Positions 28,980-39,300 of a stretch of 64,000 nucleotides of DNA are shown piece after piece; position 1 is the first letter of the stretch; each line of letters opens with the position of its first letter. Source of the stretch: Ruegeria arenilitoris (lineage in GTDB: Bacteria > Pseudomonadota > Alphaproteobacteria > Rhodobacterales > Rhodobacteraceae); the NCBI RefSeq assembly GCF_013035315.1, contig NZ_WQHP01000001.1, positions 124,001 through 188,000 of the forward strand, in the 5' to 3' direction. The notes under the pieces were generated by a model. The model was not told the DNA's origin. It saw only the letters and a program-made list of their open reading frames with translations, and searched no databases. Both the position numbers and the translations under genes were made by a program.

Positions 28980-30821
28980 TTAATAGCTCGCCTGAACGGC
29001 ATTCAGGGCCTGCTGATCCACCACGGGGCGGGCACGGACCTGCGCGTCGCGGACGAAGGCATCAAAGATGTTCTGGGCCAAAGCCTGATCCAACTGAACG
29101 GCCAAGGCGTCTTTGACCTGACGCAGTTCGTCGGTTTCGTCGGGCGGCAGAAGCTCTTCCAGACGCACGACAAAAGCGGTGCCAGAGCCCGGAATGACGC
29201 GCAGATCTCCTTGCTCCATCTCAAAGACCTGAGTCATGAAATCGGCGGGCACATCCTCAAGGAACGCGGTGCGGGTCAGGGCGTTTTCGACGCGGAACGG
29301 CAATCCAGTGGCAGTGAAGTCACCATCGGTTTGCACTTGTTCCAGCACGGTATTCGCCTGTTCTTCCAATGCTTTGTTGGTTTCCGCCAGCGTCCACGCG
29401 GCAACCACGCGGTCGCGCGCGGTTTCCAGAGGTTCGGGCCGCGGTTCCAACACTTCGTTCAAGCGAAGGGCAAAGATCGAACCATCCTCAAGGAACGCAA
29501 CCTCGGGGAAGTCACCATCCTGAACGGCCTCGGCAGCGCTGCGGAACCCGTCATAGGCCGCGACGCCTTCGCCGTTTTGCGCGGTCCAGTCAATCTGGCC
29601 CAGTTCCAGCTCGGTTTCCGAGACCAGCTCTTCCAGCGTCGCACCTCCGGCCAACAGGTCATTGATGTCCTCGGCCTGAGCCTCGATCAAGCGGCGGGCG
29701 CGGTCGGCGGCCAGTTCCTCACGCAGTTCGGGGGCCGCGTCCTCCAGCGAAGTGTTGTTGGCCGCTAGCGATCCGTTGATGCGGAACAGCGCGGGGCCGA
29801 AGGTCGACGGCAACGGGCCAACGACCGTGTCGAGATCAGCGGCAAAGACGCCTTCGGCAGCTTCGCCCAGGTCATCGCGGGTCACATCGCCAAGGTCGAT
29901 GTCGCTCAGTTCCAGCTGACGATCGCGGACCAGTTGTTCGAAGGTTGTGCCACCGACCTCAAGCTGGGCCATGGCGCTTTGGGCGGCTTCTTCGTCCGGG
30001 AAGGTCAGGCGTTCGACCAGCCGACGCTCGGGCTGCTGATACTGAGCAGCGCGGCTATCGTACAGACGCTGAACCGCGTCCTCATCGATTTCGACCTGAT
30101 CCAGCAGCATTTCCGGCGACAGGATGGCATAAGTGATCTTCTTGGTGCGGGGCAGGGTGAACAGCTGTGTGTTCTCGTCATAGAACCCCTGCACCTGCGC
30201 GTCGGAGGGTGCTCCGATGGGCGTGGTCAGAGCCTCAGGAGTTACGGTCGCGACGGTAAAGCTGCGCCGCGCGCCCACGTAGTCGGTCAGCACCTGGGTC
30301 AGGGTTTCCGGCATCCGAACGCCGCTGACTACCGCGTTTTGCACGATGGTACGGGATGTTTCCTTGCGCAGGTCCGATTCGAATTCGGAGTCGGACATGC
30401 CGATCTGATCCAGCTGGAACTGATAGGCCTCGCGGTCGAAGGTGCCGTTGACGCCCTGGAAGGCCGGGATCGCGACGATTTCCTTTTGCAGGTTTTCATC
30501 ACCGATCGAGATGCCCAGCTCGTCCACCTCATTGTCCAGTGCGGCCAGAGCGGTCAGGCGTGACAGGGCCAAACGGTCCAGGCCGAACTCGACCGCCTGC
30601 GACATCTGCAGGGGTTGGCCGGTCTGCTGTTCAACTGCGCGGATTTCACGCTGCAGCTCGCGCACATATTCCTCGACCGATACATCCTCGTTCCCGACCT
30701 GTGCGACCGTGCGAACGGTGCCGGTCAGGCTTGTTGCGCCGAACCCTGCGAGGCCAAGCATCAAAAGGCCCATGAGAATCCAGACAAAGGTCTTCGATAG
30801 GTTTTTCATGCCTGCGGCCAT
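28980..30821 (-). CDS. PpiD-like peptidylprolyl isomerase / SurA N-terminal domain protein
   Basis: This 613-residue inner-membrane-anchored periplasmic foldase has one N-terminal helix (VWILMGLLMLGLAGFG). A SurA/PpiD-type chaperone region follows (QVGNEDVSVEEYVRELQRE), then a parvulin-like segment around residues 250-370 and a second helical C-terminal half. The architecture matches PpiD-type folding helpers of the cell envelope. The parvulin core looks divergent, so isomerase activity is uncertain. ATG 30821 has AGAGGG 5 bases upstream and is preferred to the frame start at 30902. It leads into trpE. Confidence 0.88.
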   Translation of the reverse strand: MAAGMKNLSKTFVWILMGLLMLGLAGFGATSLTGTVRTVAQVGNEDVSVEEYVRELQREIRAVEQQTGQPLQMSQAVEFGLDRLALSRLTALAALDNEVDELGISIGDENLQKEIVAIPAFQGVNGTFDREAYQFQLDQIGMSDSEFESDLRKETSRTIVQNAVVSGVRMPETLTQVLTDYVGARRSFTVATVTPEALTTPIGAPSDAQVQGFYDENTQLFTLPRTKKITYAILSPEMLLDQVEIDEDAVQRLYDSRAAQYQQPERRLVERLTFPDEEAAQSAMAQLEVGGTTFEQLVRDRQLELSDIDLGDVTRDDLGEAAEGVFAADLDTVVGPLPSTFGPALFRINGSLAANNTSLEDAAPELREELAADRARRLIEAQAEDINDLLAGGATLEELVSETELELGQIDWTAQNGEGVAAYDGFRSAAEAVQDGDFPEVAFLEDGSIFALRLNEVLEPRPEPLETARDRVVAAWTLAETNKALEEQANTVLEQVQTDGDFTATGLPFRVENALTRTAFLEDVPADFMTQVFEMEQGDLRVIPGSGTAFVVRLEELLPPDETDELRQVKDALAVQLDQALAQNIFDAFVRDAQVRARPVVDQQALNAVQASY

Positions 30822-30904
30822 CGTGCCCTCTTTGTGCTTTGTCGGCAGGTATCTGCCCTGTCGGTTGCGGCCCTGAATACGACGCGTGCGGTCGGGGGGC
30901 AAGC

Positions 30905-32080
30905 TCAGAAGGACAGAGCGGCCAACCGGTCGAACAATTGCTGTATTCCGGCGCGGTCCAGATTGGCAAACGCGATGCGCACCTGACGTTTTCCGTCTGG
31001 GTCATCCTGCGGCATGAACATGGTGCCGGGCAAAAGCAGGATACCCGCATCGGGCACCAGCCGCCGGGCTAGTTCATCAGACGGAATGTCGAAAGGATGT
31101 TGGAAATAGGCGAAATACGCGCCCAGCCCCAAAAGCCGCCAGCCCTTATCTGTCAGGATGGGCAAAAGCTCGGTGATTGCGGCGCGGCGGTCGAGGATTT
31201 CGTCCCGCTCTCCGGCCAGCCACTGTGACAGGTTTTGCATCCCCCACAACGCGGCATGCTGGCCGATCTTGCCGGGGCATATGGCGACGGTATCCAGAAA
31301 CTTCTCGATCTCGGACAAAAGGGACGGGTTCGTCGCGATCGCCCCGACACGGTGGCCGGTCAGTCTGTACGCCTTGGAAAAGGAATACAGGTGGATCAGG
31401 GTCTTGTCCCAGTCGGGTTGAGAAAACAGATCATGCGGGGGGCCGCTGCGGCTGTCGAAATCCCGATAGGTTTCATCGACGATCAGCCGGATGCCGTGTT
31501 CTTGTGCCAGCTCAAAGAAGGCGCGGACAAGTGGGGCAGGGTATTCTACACCACCGGGATTGTTCGGAGTGACTAGAACGATGGCGCGTGTTTTTTCAGT
31601 GATTAGAGATCGGGCCATCGCCGGATCGGGCAGCAAAGTGTCATCGGTCTGCAAATCAACAGACTGGACCCCGGCCATATCCAACCACATCTTGTGATTG
31701 AAGTACCACGGCGTCGGCACGATCACCTCATCATCTTGATCGGTGATCGCGGTGATTGCAGCGGCAAATGCCTGATTGCAGCCCGAGGTGATCGCCACCT
31801 GTTCGCTGACAACCTGGGCGTCGTAGTGCAGCCCGATCTGACGGGCGAGCTCGGACCGCAGAACGGGGTTGCCCAGAACCGGCCCATATAAATGAGCGCT
31901 GTCTTCGCTCATTGCAAATTGGGCGATCTCTTCGCGCAGTGCCAGAGGTGGCGGATCAACCGGAGCTGCCTGACTGACGTTGATCAGAGGTTGGTGGTCG
32001 GGAAAATCGACGCCCTGAAGCCAGCGCCGCGCCTCCATCACCGGAGGGGCGAAGGTGGCGGCGGTGCGTGTCCGTGTCAT
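30905..32080 (-). CDS. Class I/II aminotransferase
   Basis: This is a cytosolic PLP enzyme of 391 residues, fold type I. The PLP lysine lies in SFSKAYRLTGHRVG, the ring-stacking region in TPWYFNHKMW, and the phosphate contacts in VTPNNPGG and IVDETYRDF. It belongs to the aspartate aminotransferase superfamily, and the amino donor cannot be assigned. It lies between the PpiD-like gene and gpt on the same strand, with 30 bases to gpt. Confidence 0.87.
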   Translation of the reverse strand: MTRTRTAATFAPPVMEARRWLQGVDFPDHQPLINVSQAAPVDPPPLALREEIAQFAMSEDSAHLYGPVLGNPVLRSELARQIGLHYDAQVVSEQVAITSGCNQAFAAAITAITDQDDEVIVPTPWYFNHKMWLDMAGVQSVDLQTDDTLLPDPAMARSLITEKTRAIVLVTPNNPGGVEYPAPLVRAFFELAQEHGIRLIVDETYRDFDSRSGPPHDLFSQPDWDKTLIHLYSFSKAYRLTGHRVGAIATNPSLLSEIEKFLDTVAICPGKIGQHAALWGMQNLSQWLAGERDEILDRRAAITELLPILTDKGWRLLGLGAYFAYFQHPFDIPSDELARRLVPDAGILLLPGTMFMPQDDPDGKRQVRIAFANLDRAGIQQLFDRLAALSF

Positions 32081-32110
32081 ACGAAGTCTCTGATCTGAGG
32101 ATTGGGCGCG

Positions 32111-32620
32111 TCAGTCCGTGCCGCGATAAGGCTCGACATATTGAAGGGCCATATCCCACGGGAAGAAGATCCAGGTGTCCTGGCTGACCTCGGTGATGAA
32201 GGTGTCCACCATAGGGCGGCCTTTTGGCTTGGCGTAAACCGTGGCGAAATGCGCCTTGGGGTAGAGATCGCGTACCAGTTCCAGCGTTTTGCCGCTGTCG
32301 ACCAGATCGTCGATGATCAGTACACCTTCGCCGTCACCCATCAGGTCGGCATCCGGGGCCTTGAGAACCTCGGCTTCGCCCTGTTCCTGATGGTGATATG
32401 AACGCACGCTGATCGTGTCGACGGTGCGAATGTCCAACTCACGGCTGACGATCATCGCGGGGGCCATGCCGCCACGGGTGATGGCCACAACCGCGCGCCA
32501 TGCGCCGTCATCTGGGCCTTGCCCGTCCAGACGCCACGCCAAAGCGCGGGAATCACGGTGAATCTGATCCCAGCTGATGTGAAACCCTTTTTCGTGGGGC
32601 AGACGATCTTTCGCGCTCAT
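32111..32620 (-). CDS. gpt: Xanthine phosphoribosyltransferase
   Basis: This purine salvage enzyme transfers phosphoribose from PRPP to xanthine or guanine. The 169-residue protein has the PRPP-binding motif [13 protein letters not shown] and the [10 protein letters not shown] loop. The end [14 protein letters not shown] is typical of the bacterial XGPRT. It lies five bases after fabI on the same strand, so co-transcription is likely. Confidence 0.92.
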   Translation of the reverse strand: MSAKDRLPHEKGFHISWDQIHRDSRALAWRLDGQGPDDGAWRAVVAITRGGMAPAMIVSRELDIRTVDTISVRSYHHQEQGEAEVLKAPDADLMGDGEGVLIIDDLVDSGKTLELVRDLYPKAHFATVYAKPKGRPMVDTFITEVSQDTWIFFPWDMALQYVEPYRGTD

Positions 32621-32625
32621 GATGC

Positions 32626-33432
32626 TTAGCCCTTTTCCACGTCGGGGGCGTCGACGGCTTTCATGCCGACGATATGATACCCCGAATCCACGTGCAGGTT
32701 TTCACCGGTCACGCCGCTGCTGAGATCAGACAACAGATACAGTGCCGATTTGCCGACATCGTCGATGGTCACGTTGCGACGCAGGGGCGAGTTATACTCG
32801 TTCCACTTCATAATGCACCGGAAGTCGCCGATTCCGCTGGCGGCCAGGGTCTTGATCGGACCCGCCGAGATCGAGTTCACGCGGATACCGTCCTTGCCCA
32901 GATCCTCAGCCAGATATTTGACGGACGCTTCAAGCGCGGCTTTGGCAACACCCATCACATTATAATGAGGCATCACCTGCTCGGCACCGTAATACGTGAG
33001 CGTAATTGCGCTGCCACCCTCGGACATCATCTTTTCGGCGCGCTGCATCACGGCCGTGAAAGAATAGACCGACACATCCATGGTCAGCTTGAAATTCGCG
33101 CGCGAGGTGTCGACATAGCGGCCCCGCAATTCGTTCTTGTCGGAAAAGCCGATGGCGTGGACGATAAAGTCCAGCTTGCCCCATTTCTCTTCCAGCGAGG
33201 TGAACAGAGCGTCAATGGACGCTTCGTCGCTGACGTCGCACGGCAGCACAATTTCGCTGCCCAATTGCGCGGCCAACGGATCCACGCGTTTCTTAAGTGC
33301 GTCCCCTTGGTAGGAAAATGCCAGCTCTGCTCCGGATTCGGACAAGGCGCGGGCTATTCCCCATGCGATTGATTTATCATTGGCCAGTCCCATGATGAGG
33401 CCGCGTTTGCCGGCCATCAACTGATTTGCCAT
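32626..33432 (-). CDS. fabI: Enoyl-ACP reductase (NADH) FabI
   Basis: FabI carries out the last reduction in each cycle of fatty acid elongation. The 268-residue SDR-type protein has [13 protein letters not shown] at the N-terminus, [15 protein letters not shown], and the catalytic tyrosine and lysine in the [22 protein letters not shown] region. The start at 33432 gives [11 protein letters not shown]. The open frame runs on to 33846, but that extension overlaps pdxH and lacks family similarity. pdxH is divergent. Confidence 0.95.
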   Translation of the reverse strand: MANQLMAGKRGLIMGLANDKSIAWGIARALSESGAELAFSYQGDALKKRVDPLAAQLGSEIVLPCDVSDEASIDALFTSLEEKWGKLDFIVHAIGFSDKNELRGRYVDTSRANFKLTMDVSVYSFTAVMQRAEKMMSEGGSAITLTYYGAEQVMPHYNVMGVAKAALEASVKYLAEDLGKDGIRVNSISAGPIKTLAASGIGDFRCIMKWNEYNSPLRRNVTIDDVGKSALYLLSDLSSGVTGENLHVDSGYHIVGMKAVDAPDVEKG

Positions 33433-33567
33433 GTTCGGTTCTCCGCCTGTCTTCGCGTCATGTTGGGATGGTTTATGCCATCGGGTGCGCTGCTTCAAGG
33501 CCGCGCGCTCTTGCCCGTGGCAGGTTCTCGCCCTAGGGTACCGGTAATTGGTTTCCAGGGGATGGGA

Positions 33568-34173
33568 ATGAGCGAACGAGACGGCATTTTTGCCGGCGCC
33601 GATCCGTTTGTAATAGCGGAGCGGTGGCTGGCCGAGGCCCAAGACAAAGAACCGAACGATCCGAACGCGATTGCCCTTGCAACCGTCGACCCGGACGGCA
33701 TGCCGAATGTGCGTATGGTTCTGTTGAAAGAAATCGAACCCGCAGCGTTTGTGTTCTACACCAACTATGAAAGCGCCAAGGCGGCCGAGTTGGACAGCGC
33801 CGGGAAGGCTGCTTTTGTGATGCATTGGAAATCTCTGCGGCGGCAAATCCGGGTTCGTGGTACAATTACCAAAGAAAGTGGCCCGCAGGCGGATGAATAC
33901 TATGCATCACGCTCGCTCAAAAGCCGACTGGGGGCCTGGGCGTCCAAGCAGTCACAGCCTCTCAGCAGTCGGGCGGCCCTGATGGCCGAAGTGGCCAAAG
34001 TAACGGCCAAGCTTGGACCGAATCCGCCTCGTCCTCCGTTTTGGGGGGGATACCGGCTTGTGCCGACTGAAATTGAATTTTGGGCCGATGGGGCCTTTCG
34101 GTTGCATGATAGGTTCCGTTGGCAGCGGGATCACGAGGGTTCCGACTGGCAGATACAGAGGTTGAATCCATGA
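33568..34173 (+). CDS. pdxH: Pyridoxamine 5'-phosphate oxidase
   Basis: This FMN enzyme oxidises pyridoxine or pyridoxamine 5'-phosphate to pyridoxal phosphate. The 201-residue length is normal. Motifs include [33 protein letters not shown], the WASKQSQPL stretch, and the C-terminal DRFRWQR and [11 protein letters not shown] 33568 is chosen over 33562 because AGGGG lies 6 bases before it. It is divergent from fabI. Confidence 0.95.
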   Translation: MSERDGIFAGADPFVIAERWLAEAQDKEPNDPNAIALATVDPDGMPNVRMVLLKEIEPAAFVFYTNYESAKAAELDSAGKAAFVMHWKSLRRQIRVRGTITKESGPQADEYYASRSLKSRLGAWASKQSQPLSSRAALMAEVAKVTAKLGPNPPRPPFWGGYRLVPTEIEFWADGAFRLHDRFRWQRDHEGSDWQIQRLNP

Positions 34174-34294
34174 CGTTCGCGTATCGTGAAATGCAAGCGA
34201 CCGAGATGAAAAGATTTTTTCAGCTTGAATTTGTGTGTCATTCCCATACACATCGGACCCTTAACGAAATGGTAATTTTCGCGATGGGAACACC

Positions 34295-34822
34295 GTGCCA
34301 GAAGACCTGAACAATATGTACCGCGTCCGTGGACACGTGAAATGGTTCGACCCTGCAAAGGGATACGGATTTGTTGTGTCTGACGAAGGCGGTCCTGATA
34401 TTTTGTTGCATGTCAACGTGTTGCGCAATTTCGGCCAAAGCTCGGTCGCGGATGGCGCAGGCATTGAGATCATGACCCATCGCACGGACCGCGGCGTCCA
34501 GGCGGTCGAAGTCATCAGTGTCGATCCCCCTGCGCGGACCGATACCATGATGCTGGCCGACTTCGCCGAACTCGACCCGGTCGAGATTGCGGCGGCCCCG
34601 CTGGAGGCCGCGCGGGTCAAGTGGTTTGACAAAGGCAAGGGCTTTGGCTTTGCCAATGTGTTCGGCCGTGGCGAAGACGTATTCTTGCACATCGAGGTTC
34701 TGCGCCGCTCGGGCCTGTCTGATTTACAGCCGGGCGAGGCGTTGGCGATGCGGGTCATCGACGGCAAGCGTGGACGTATGGCAGCGCAGGTTCTGGCCTG
34801 GGAAGCTGCCTTGGATGACTGA
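34295..34822 (+). CDS. Cold-shock protein with two cold-shock domains
   Basis: This is a 175-residue nucleic-acid-binding protein. The first cold-shock domain (about 8-75) has VKWFDPAKGYGFVVS and the second (about 105-170) has VKWFDKGKGFGFANV with EDVFLHIEVL, joined by an acidic linker. Double-domain Csps occur widely in alphaproteobacteria. The GTG at 34295 has GGGAA about 6 bases before it. An ATG at 34316 is a fair alternative. The 121-base leader may matter for regulation. The DUF192 gene follows at once. Confidence 0.88.
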   Translation: MPEDLNNMYRVRGHVKWFDPAKGYGFVVSDEGGPDILLHVNVLRNFGQSSVADGAGIEIMTHRTDRGVQAVEVISVDPPARTDTMMLADFAELDPVEIAAAPLEAARVKWFDKGKGFGFANVFGRGEDVFLHIEVLRRSGLSDLQPGEALAMRVIDGKRGRMAAQVLAWEAALDD

Positions 34823-34829
34823 GTGATTG

Positions 34830-35297
34830 ATGTCTAAGCTTTTCCCGGGTCTTGTTGCATCTTTGTTGCTTTGGTCCGGAATGGCTTGGGCGGCTTGTCA
34901 GCAAGACCGGATCGACATCAAAAACGACTCGGCCCAGATCCGTTTCAACATCGAATTGGCGATCACGCCGCAGGAACGCTCTCGGGGCCTGATGTTCCGT
35001 GAGTCGCTTCCGAACCGTTCTGGCATGTTGTTCGTGTTCGATCCGCCGCAGCCTGTGGTGTTCTGGATGAAGAACACACTGATTCCCCTCGACATCATTT
35101 TCCTGGACCGGGTAGGGGTGGTTACGCGCGTGCACCAAGGGGCGATTCCCGGCGATCTGACCCCGATCGAAGGCGGCGATTCCGTGTTTGCAGTGCTGGA
35201 AATCAACGCCGGTTTGGCTGCGCGCTATGCGATCCAACCCGGAACGGTGATGCGACACGAAATTTTTTCCTCTGGCCCTGCAATTTGGTCCTGTTAG
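34830..35297 (+). CDS. DUF192 family exported protein
   Basis: This 155-residue protein has an N-terminal signal peptide (hydrophobic stretch LVASLLLWSGMAWA, likely cut after AWA). A DUF192 domain follows with RSRGLMFRESLPNRSGMLFVF, VVFWMKNTLIPLDIIFL and the C-terminal PGTVMRHEIF. The family is periplasmic and its function is unproven. It starts seven bases after the cold-shock gene and is probably co-transcribed. Confidence 0.87.
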   Translation: MSKLFPGLVASLLLWSGMAWAACQQDRIDIKNDSAQIRFNIELAITPQERSRGLMFRESLPNRSGMLFVFDPPQPVVFWMKNTLIPLDIIFLDRVGVVTRVHQGAIPGDLTPIEGGDSVFAVLEINAGLAARYAIQPGTVMRHEIFSSGPAIWSC

Positions 35298-35340
35298 GGC
35301 TTTTCAAATCAGGTCGGCATCGTTAGGAAGGCGCACGGTC

Positions 35341-35417
35341 CGGGGCGTGGCGCAGTCTGGTAGCGCACCTGTTTTGGGTACAGGGGGTCGTAGGTTCGAA
35401 TCCTGCCGCCCCGACCA
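35341..35417 (+). tRNA. tRNA-Pro (TGG)
   Basis: A 77-nt tRNA with encoded CCA. The acceptor CGGGGCG pairs with CGCCCCG, the anticodon loop is TTTGGGT with TGG, and the T arm contains GGTTCGAATCC. Confidence 0.96.
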
Positions 35418-35427
35418 CTTCTCTCAT

Positions 35428-35862
35428 TTACGTTGGTGAACCACCCATCGCTTGGTAAAGCGCGCCAAGCGCCTTATCCAGCGTTTCGCTTTCTACTGGT
35501 ACCTGGACGGCTGGTCCCGTACGGCGCGGCACGTTAAAAAACAGGTCTGCGTCCACGCGATAACCCTGCGCGTTTTTTGTAGAAGTCAGCCGCATCACGC
35601 TTTTGGGCAGATCCTGCGGATAGCCGTCATAATTTAGAATCAGGAAGGCCGTGGTGTCCGGCGGCAGGAGCTCGGAGCATTCAAATATTCGATTCCCCAT
35701 ATTTTTAAACTGTTCGCCTGGGCCGCCGCAGCTGATTTCGAATGTTTCGAACAGTTTTTGGGGGAAGATATCGAATTGCGCGCTGCGCGTCGGAGGGGGC
35801 ACATATTGTGGTGTACACGCCACGATCAGGGCAAATACCGGTAGAATACGTAAGATAACCAT
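35428..35862 (-). CDS. Predicted lipoprotein of unknown function
   Basis: The 144-residue protein opens with MVILRILPVFALIVACTP, a short signal ending in the lipobox IVAC, so Cys16 should be lipidated. The soluble part has two further cysteines (ISCGGPG and FECSELL) that could form a disulfide in the periplasm. I do not recognise the family. The start at 35862 is preferred to 35880 because it gives a cleaner signal. It lies just after tRNA-Pro in the opposite direction. Confidence 0.65.
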   Translation of the reverse strand: MVILRILPVFALIVACTPQYVPPPTRSAQFDIFPQKLFETFEISCGGPGEQFKNMGNRIFECSELLPPDTTAFLILNYDGYPQDLPKSVMRLTSTKNAQGYRVDADLFFNVPRRTGPAVQVPVESETLDKALGALYQAMGGSPT

Positions 35863-36268
35863 ATGTCCTGTGCCCCTCAATCCACCACGGCTGAACCTTT
35901 ACGCGACGTTTGATCTGAAAATAACCGCGTCGTGATTCTTATCCACCGCATTCACCATATCCTTAGTTTACCAAATGCCGATAACTGTGCCGGGAAAAAC
36001 AGTTAATTCGGTTGAAGGTTTCCCGCGAGGCGGGTGGCAAGCAGGGGATGAACCTGTGGAGGAATCGGAGCATTGCCGTTGGCTAGGCATCTTCGAAAAC
36101 GGGTCAACACAAAAGATATCAAAAATGGCTTAAAAATGACGTTGACGATCTATGGGTGGATACGTCAAGTTGTATAGGCCGGAAGGGTGGCCACAAAATC
36201 TGGTAGCAAAACCAGAGCAGGGCACAGGGCGAGGGTCGGAAAGCACATCATACTCACGTGCACCGTTG
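35863..36268. other. Long intergenic region before nrdJ
   Basis: No convincing gene is seen. A small CCCGC-GAG-GCGGG hairpin lies at 36022-36034. I looked for the conserved pieces of the B12 riboswitch and for a clean NrdR box and found neither. It probably carries the lipoprotein promoter on one side and part of the nrdJ leader on the other. Confidence 0.4.
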
Positions 36269-36303
36269 AGTCGGTTTTGCGCTGCAGAACGCAGTGACCG
36301 ACT
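36269..36303 (+). promoter_or_regulatory. Hairpin in the nrdJ leader
   Basis: AGTCGGT pairs with ACCGACT, and inside it TGCG pairs with CGCA around an 8-base loop, giving 11 pairs. It lies about 90 bases before the nrdJ start and has no T run after it, so it is more likely a leader structure than a terminator. A candidate RNA motif upstream of nrdJ genes has been described in other bacteria. I cannot tell whether this is one. Confidence 0.3.
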
Positions 36304-36391
36304 GTTTGCGCCCGATTTTACGGCATGGCGATCGGTTCGTATCCCCGGACCAGACGTCCTTGGACAAGTGAATTGAATATAGGCGGCGGAC

Positions 36392-39300
36392 ATGAAGATT
36401 GACAGGAAGTTTACGAAACCGGGGCAGGATGCTTACGCAGAGCTGGATTTTGTCTCGGCAACATCCGAAATCCGAAACCCGGATGGAACCATCGTTTTCC
36501 GACTGGACAATATTGAAGTCCCTTCAAGCTGGAGCCAGGTGGCCAGCGACGTCATTGCGCAGAAGTACTTCCGCAAAGCAGGCGTGCCCTCCAAACTGAA
36601 GAAAGTAAAAGAAAAAGACGTTCCGGAATTCCTGTGGCGCTCGGTCCCCGCCGATGGCGCAGAATTCGATGGTGAGACGTCTTCGAAACAGGTTTTCGAC
36701 CGTCTGGCGGGTGCATGGGCGTATTGGGGCTGGAAAGGCGGCTATTTCTCGACCGAGGAAGACGCGCGCGCCTACTTCGACGAGATGCGCTATATGCTGG
36801 CGACCCAGCGCGCCGCGCCGAACAGCCCGCAGTGGTTCAACACCGGTCTGCACTGGGCCTATGGAATCGACGGCCCGGCGCAGGGTCACCACTATGTCGA
36901 CTACAAAACCGGCAAGCTGACCAAGTCGAAATCCGCTTACGAACATCCGCAGCCGCACGCGTGCTTTATCCAGTCTGTCGATGATGATCTGGTGAACGAA
37001 GGCGGCATTATGGATCTGTGGGTGCGCGAGGCGCGCCTGTTCAAATACGGCTCGGGTACCGGGACCAACTTCAGCCATCTGCGCGCAGAAGGCGAAGCGT
37101 TGTCAGGAGGCGGCAAGTCCTCGGGCCTTATGGGCTTTCTCAAGATCGGCGACCGCGCCGCTGGCGCGATCAAATCAGGCGGGACAACCCGTCGAGCAGC
37201 AAAGATGGTGATCGTCGATGCAGATCACCCGGACATCGAGCAATTTATCGAATGGAAGGTGATCGAAGAGCAGAAGGTGGCCTCGATCGTTGCCGGATCG
37301 AAGATGCACGAGAAGATGCTGAACGGCATTTTCGAGGCCATCCGCTCTTGGGACGGCGCGCAGGACGACGCGTATGATCCCAACAAGAACGACAGCCTGA
37401 AGAAAGCGGTTCGCGAAGCCAAAAAGGTCGCGATCCCCGAGACTTACATCAAGCGCGTGCTGGACTATGCGCGGCAGGGTCACGACAGCATCGAGTTCCC
37501 GACATATGACACGGACTGGGATTCGGAAGCGTATAGCTCGGTCTCGGGCCAAAACTCGAACAACTCGATCCGCGTCACCAATGCATTCCTGACCGCCGTC
37601 GAAAAAGACGCCGATTGGGAACTGATCAACCGCACCGACGGCAAGGTCGCCAAGACCGTCAAGGCGCGCGATCTGTGGGAAAAGGTCGGTCACGCTGCCT
37701 GGGCCTGTGCCGATCCCGGTATCCAGTTCCACGACACCGTAAATGAATGGCACACATGCCCCGAAGATGGTGAGATTCGCGGCTCGAACCCTTGCTCGGA
37801 ATACATGTTCCTCGATGACACGGCCTGTAACCTGGCGTCGATGAACCTACTGACCTTCCTCAAGGATGGTGAGTTCCAGGCCGCGGATTACATGCACGCC
37901 TCGCGTCTGTGGACCCTGACGCTGGAAATCTCGGTGACGATGGCGCAGTTCCCATCGAAGGAAATCGCGCAACTGTCCTATGACTTCCGTACGCTGGGTC
38001 TGGGCTATGCGAACATCGGCGGCCTGCTGATGAACATGGGCTACAGCTATGACTCGGATGAGGGTCGGGCGATCTGTGGCGCGCTGACTGCGATCATGAC
38101 CGGCGTTGCTTATGCGACCTCAGCCGAGATTGCAGGCGAGCTTGGCCCGTTCAAGGGTTACGAGCGTAACGCCGACCATATGCTGCGCGTCATCCGTAAC
38201 CACCGCCGTGCGTCGCAGGGTGTGACCGAGGGTTATGAGAAACTGGCCGTTAAGCCGGTGCCTCTGGACCACGGCAACTGCCCAGACAAGCGTCTGATTG
38301 ATCTGGCAATGTCGGCCTGGGATGAGGCGCTGAGCCTTGGCGAAAAGAACGGGTACCGCAATGCGCAGGCGACCGTGATCGCGCCGACCGGCACCATCGG
38401 TCTGGTGATGGATTGCGACACCACCGGGATCGAGCCGGACTTTGCTCTGGTCAAGTTCAAGAAGCTTGCGGGAGGCGGTTACTTCAAGATCATCAACCGC
38501 TCCGTGCCTTCGGCGCTGGAAAAGCTGGGGTATTCCTCTTCTCAGATTGAAGAGATTGTGGGTTATGCGGTTGGTCACGGCACCATCGGCAACGCGCCGG
38601 GGATCAACCACACCTCGCTGACCGGTCACGGCTTTGGTCCGAACGAACTGGCGAAAGTGGACGCTGCACTGGAAAGCGCGTTCGACATTCGGTTCGTCTT
38701 CAACCAGTGGACATTGGGTGAGGATTTCTGCACCGGCGTGTTGGGCATCCCAGCGACCAAGCTGAATGACCCGACCTTCGACCTGCTGCGCCATCTGGGC
38801 TTTACCAAGGCGGATATCGACGCAGCGAACGATCATGTCTGCGGAACCATGACGCTGGAAGGTGCGCCGCATCTGAAGGAAGAGCACTATTCGATCTTCG
38901 ACTGCGCCAACCCGTGCGGCAAGAAAGGCAAGCGTTTCCTTGGTGTTGACAGTCACATCACTATGATGGCCGCCGCGCAAAGCTTCATCTCTGGTGCGAT
39001 CAGTAAAACGATCAACATGCCGAATGATGCAACCATTGAGGATTGCCAGAACGCCTATGAACTCAGCTGGTCGTTGGGTGTGAAAGCCAACGCGCTCTAT
39101 CGTGATGGCTCGAAACTGTCGCAGCCCCTGGCAGCGGCGCTGGTCGAAGATGACGATGAAGCAGCAGAAGTGCTGGAAAGCGGATCGACTCAAGAGAAAG
39201 CCGTCGTTCTGGCCGAGAAGGTGATCGAGAAGGTTGTGGTCAAAGAAATGATCCGCAGCCATCGCGAGAAACTGCCGCACCGCCGCAAGGGCTATACCCA

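Noticed and set aside
33433..33846. N-terminal extension of fabI to give a 406-residue protein
   Set aside because: The extension runs through the pdxH gene and its promoter on the other strand and has no resemblance to FabI. ATG 33432 gives the normal length.
35990..36391. Cobalamin riboswitch upstream of nrdJ
   Set aside because: The conserved pieces such as GCCACTG and the CCCCCGC core were not found on the plus strand.
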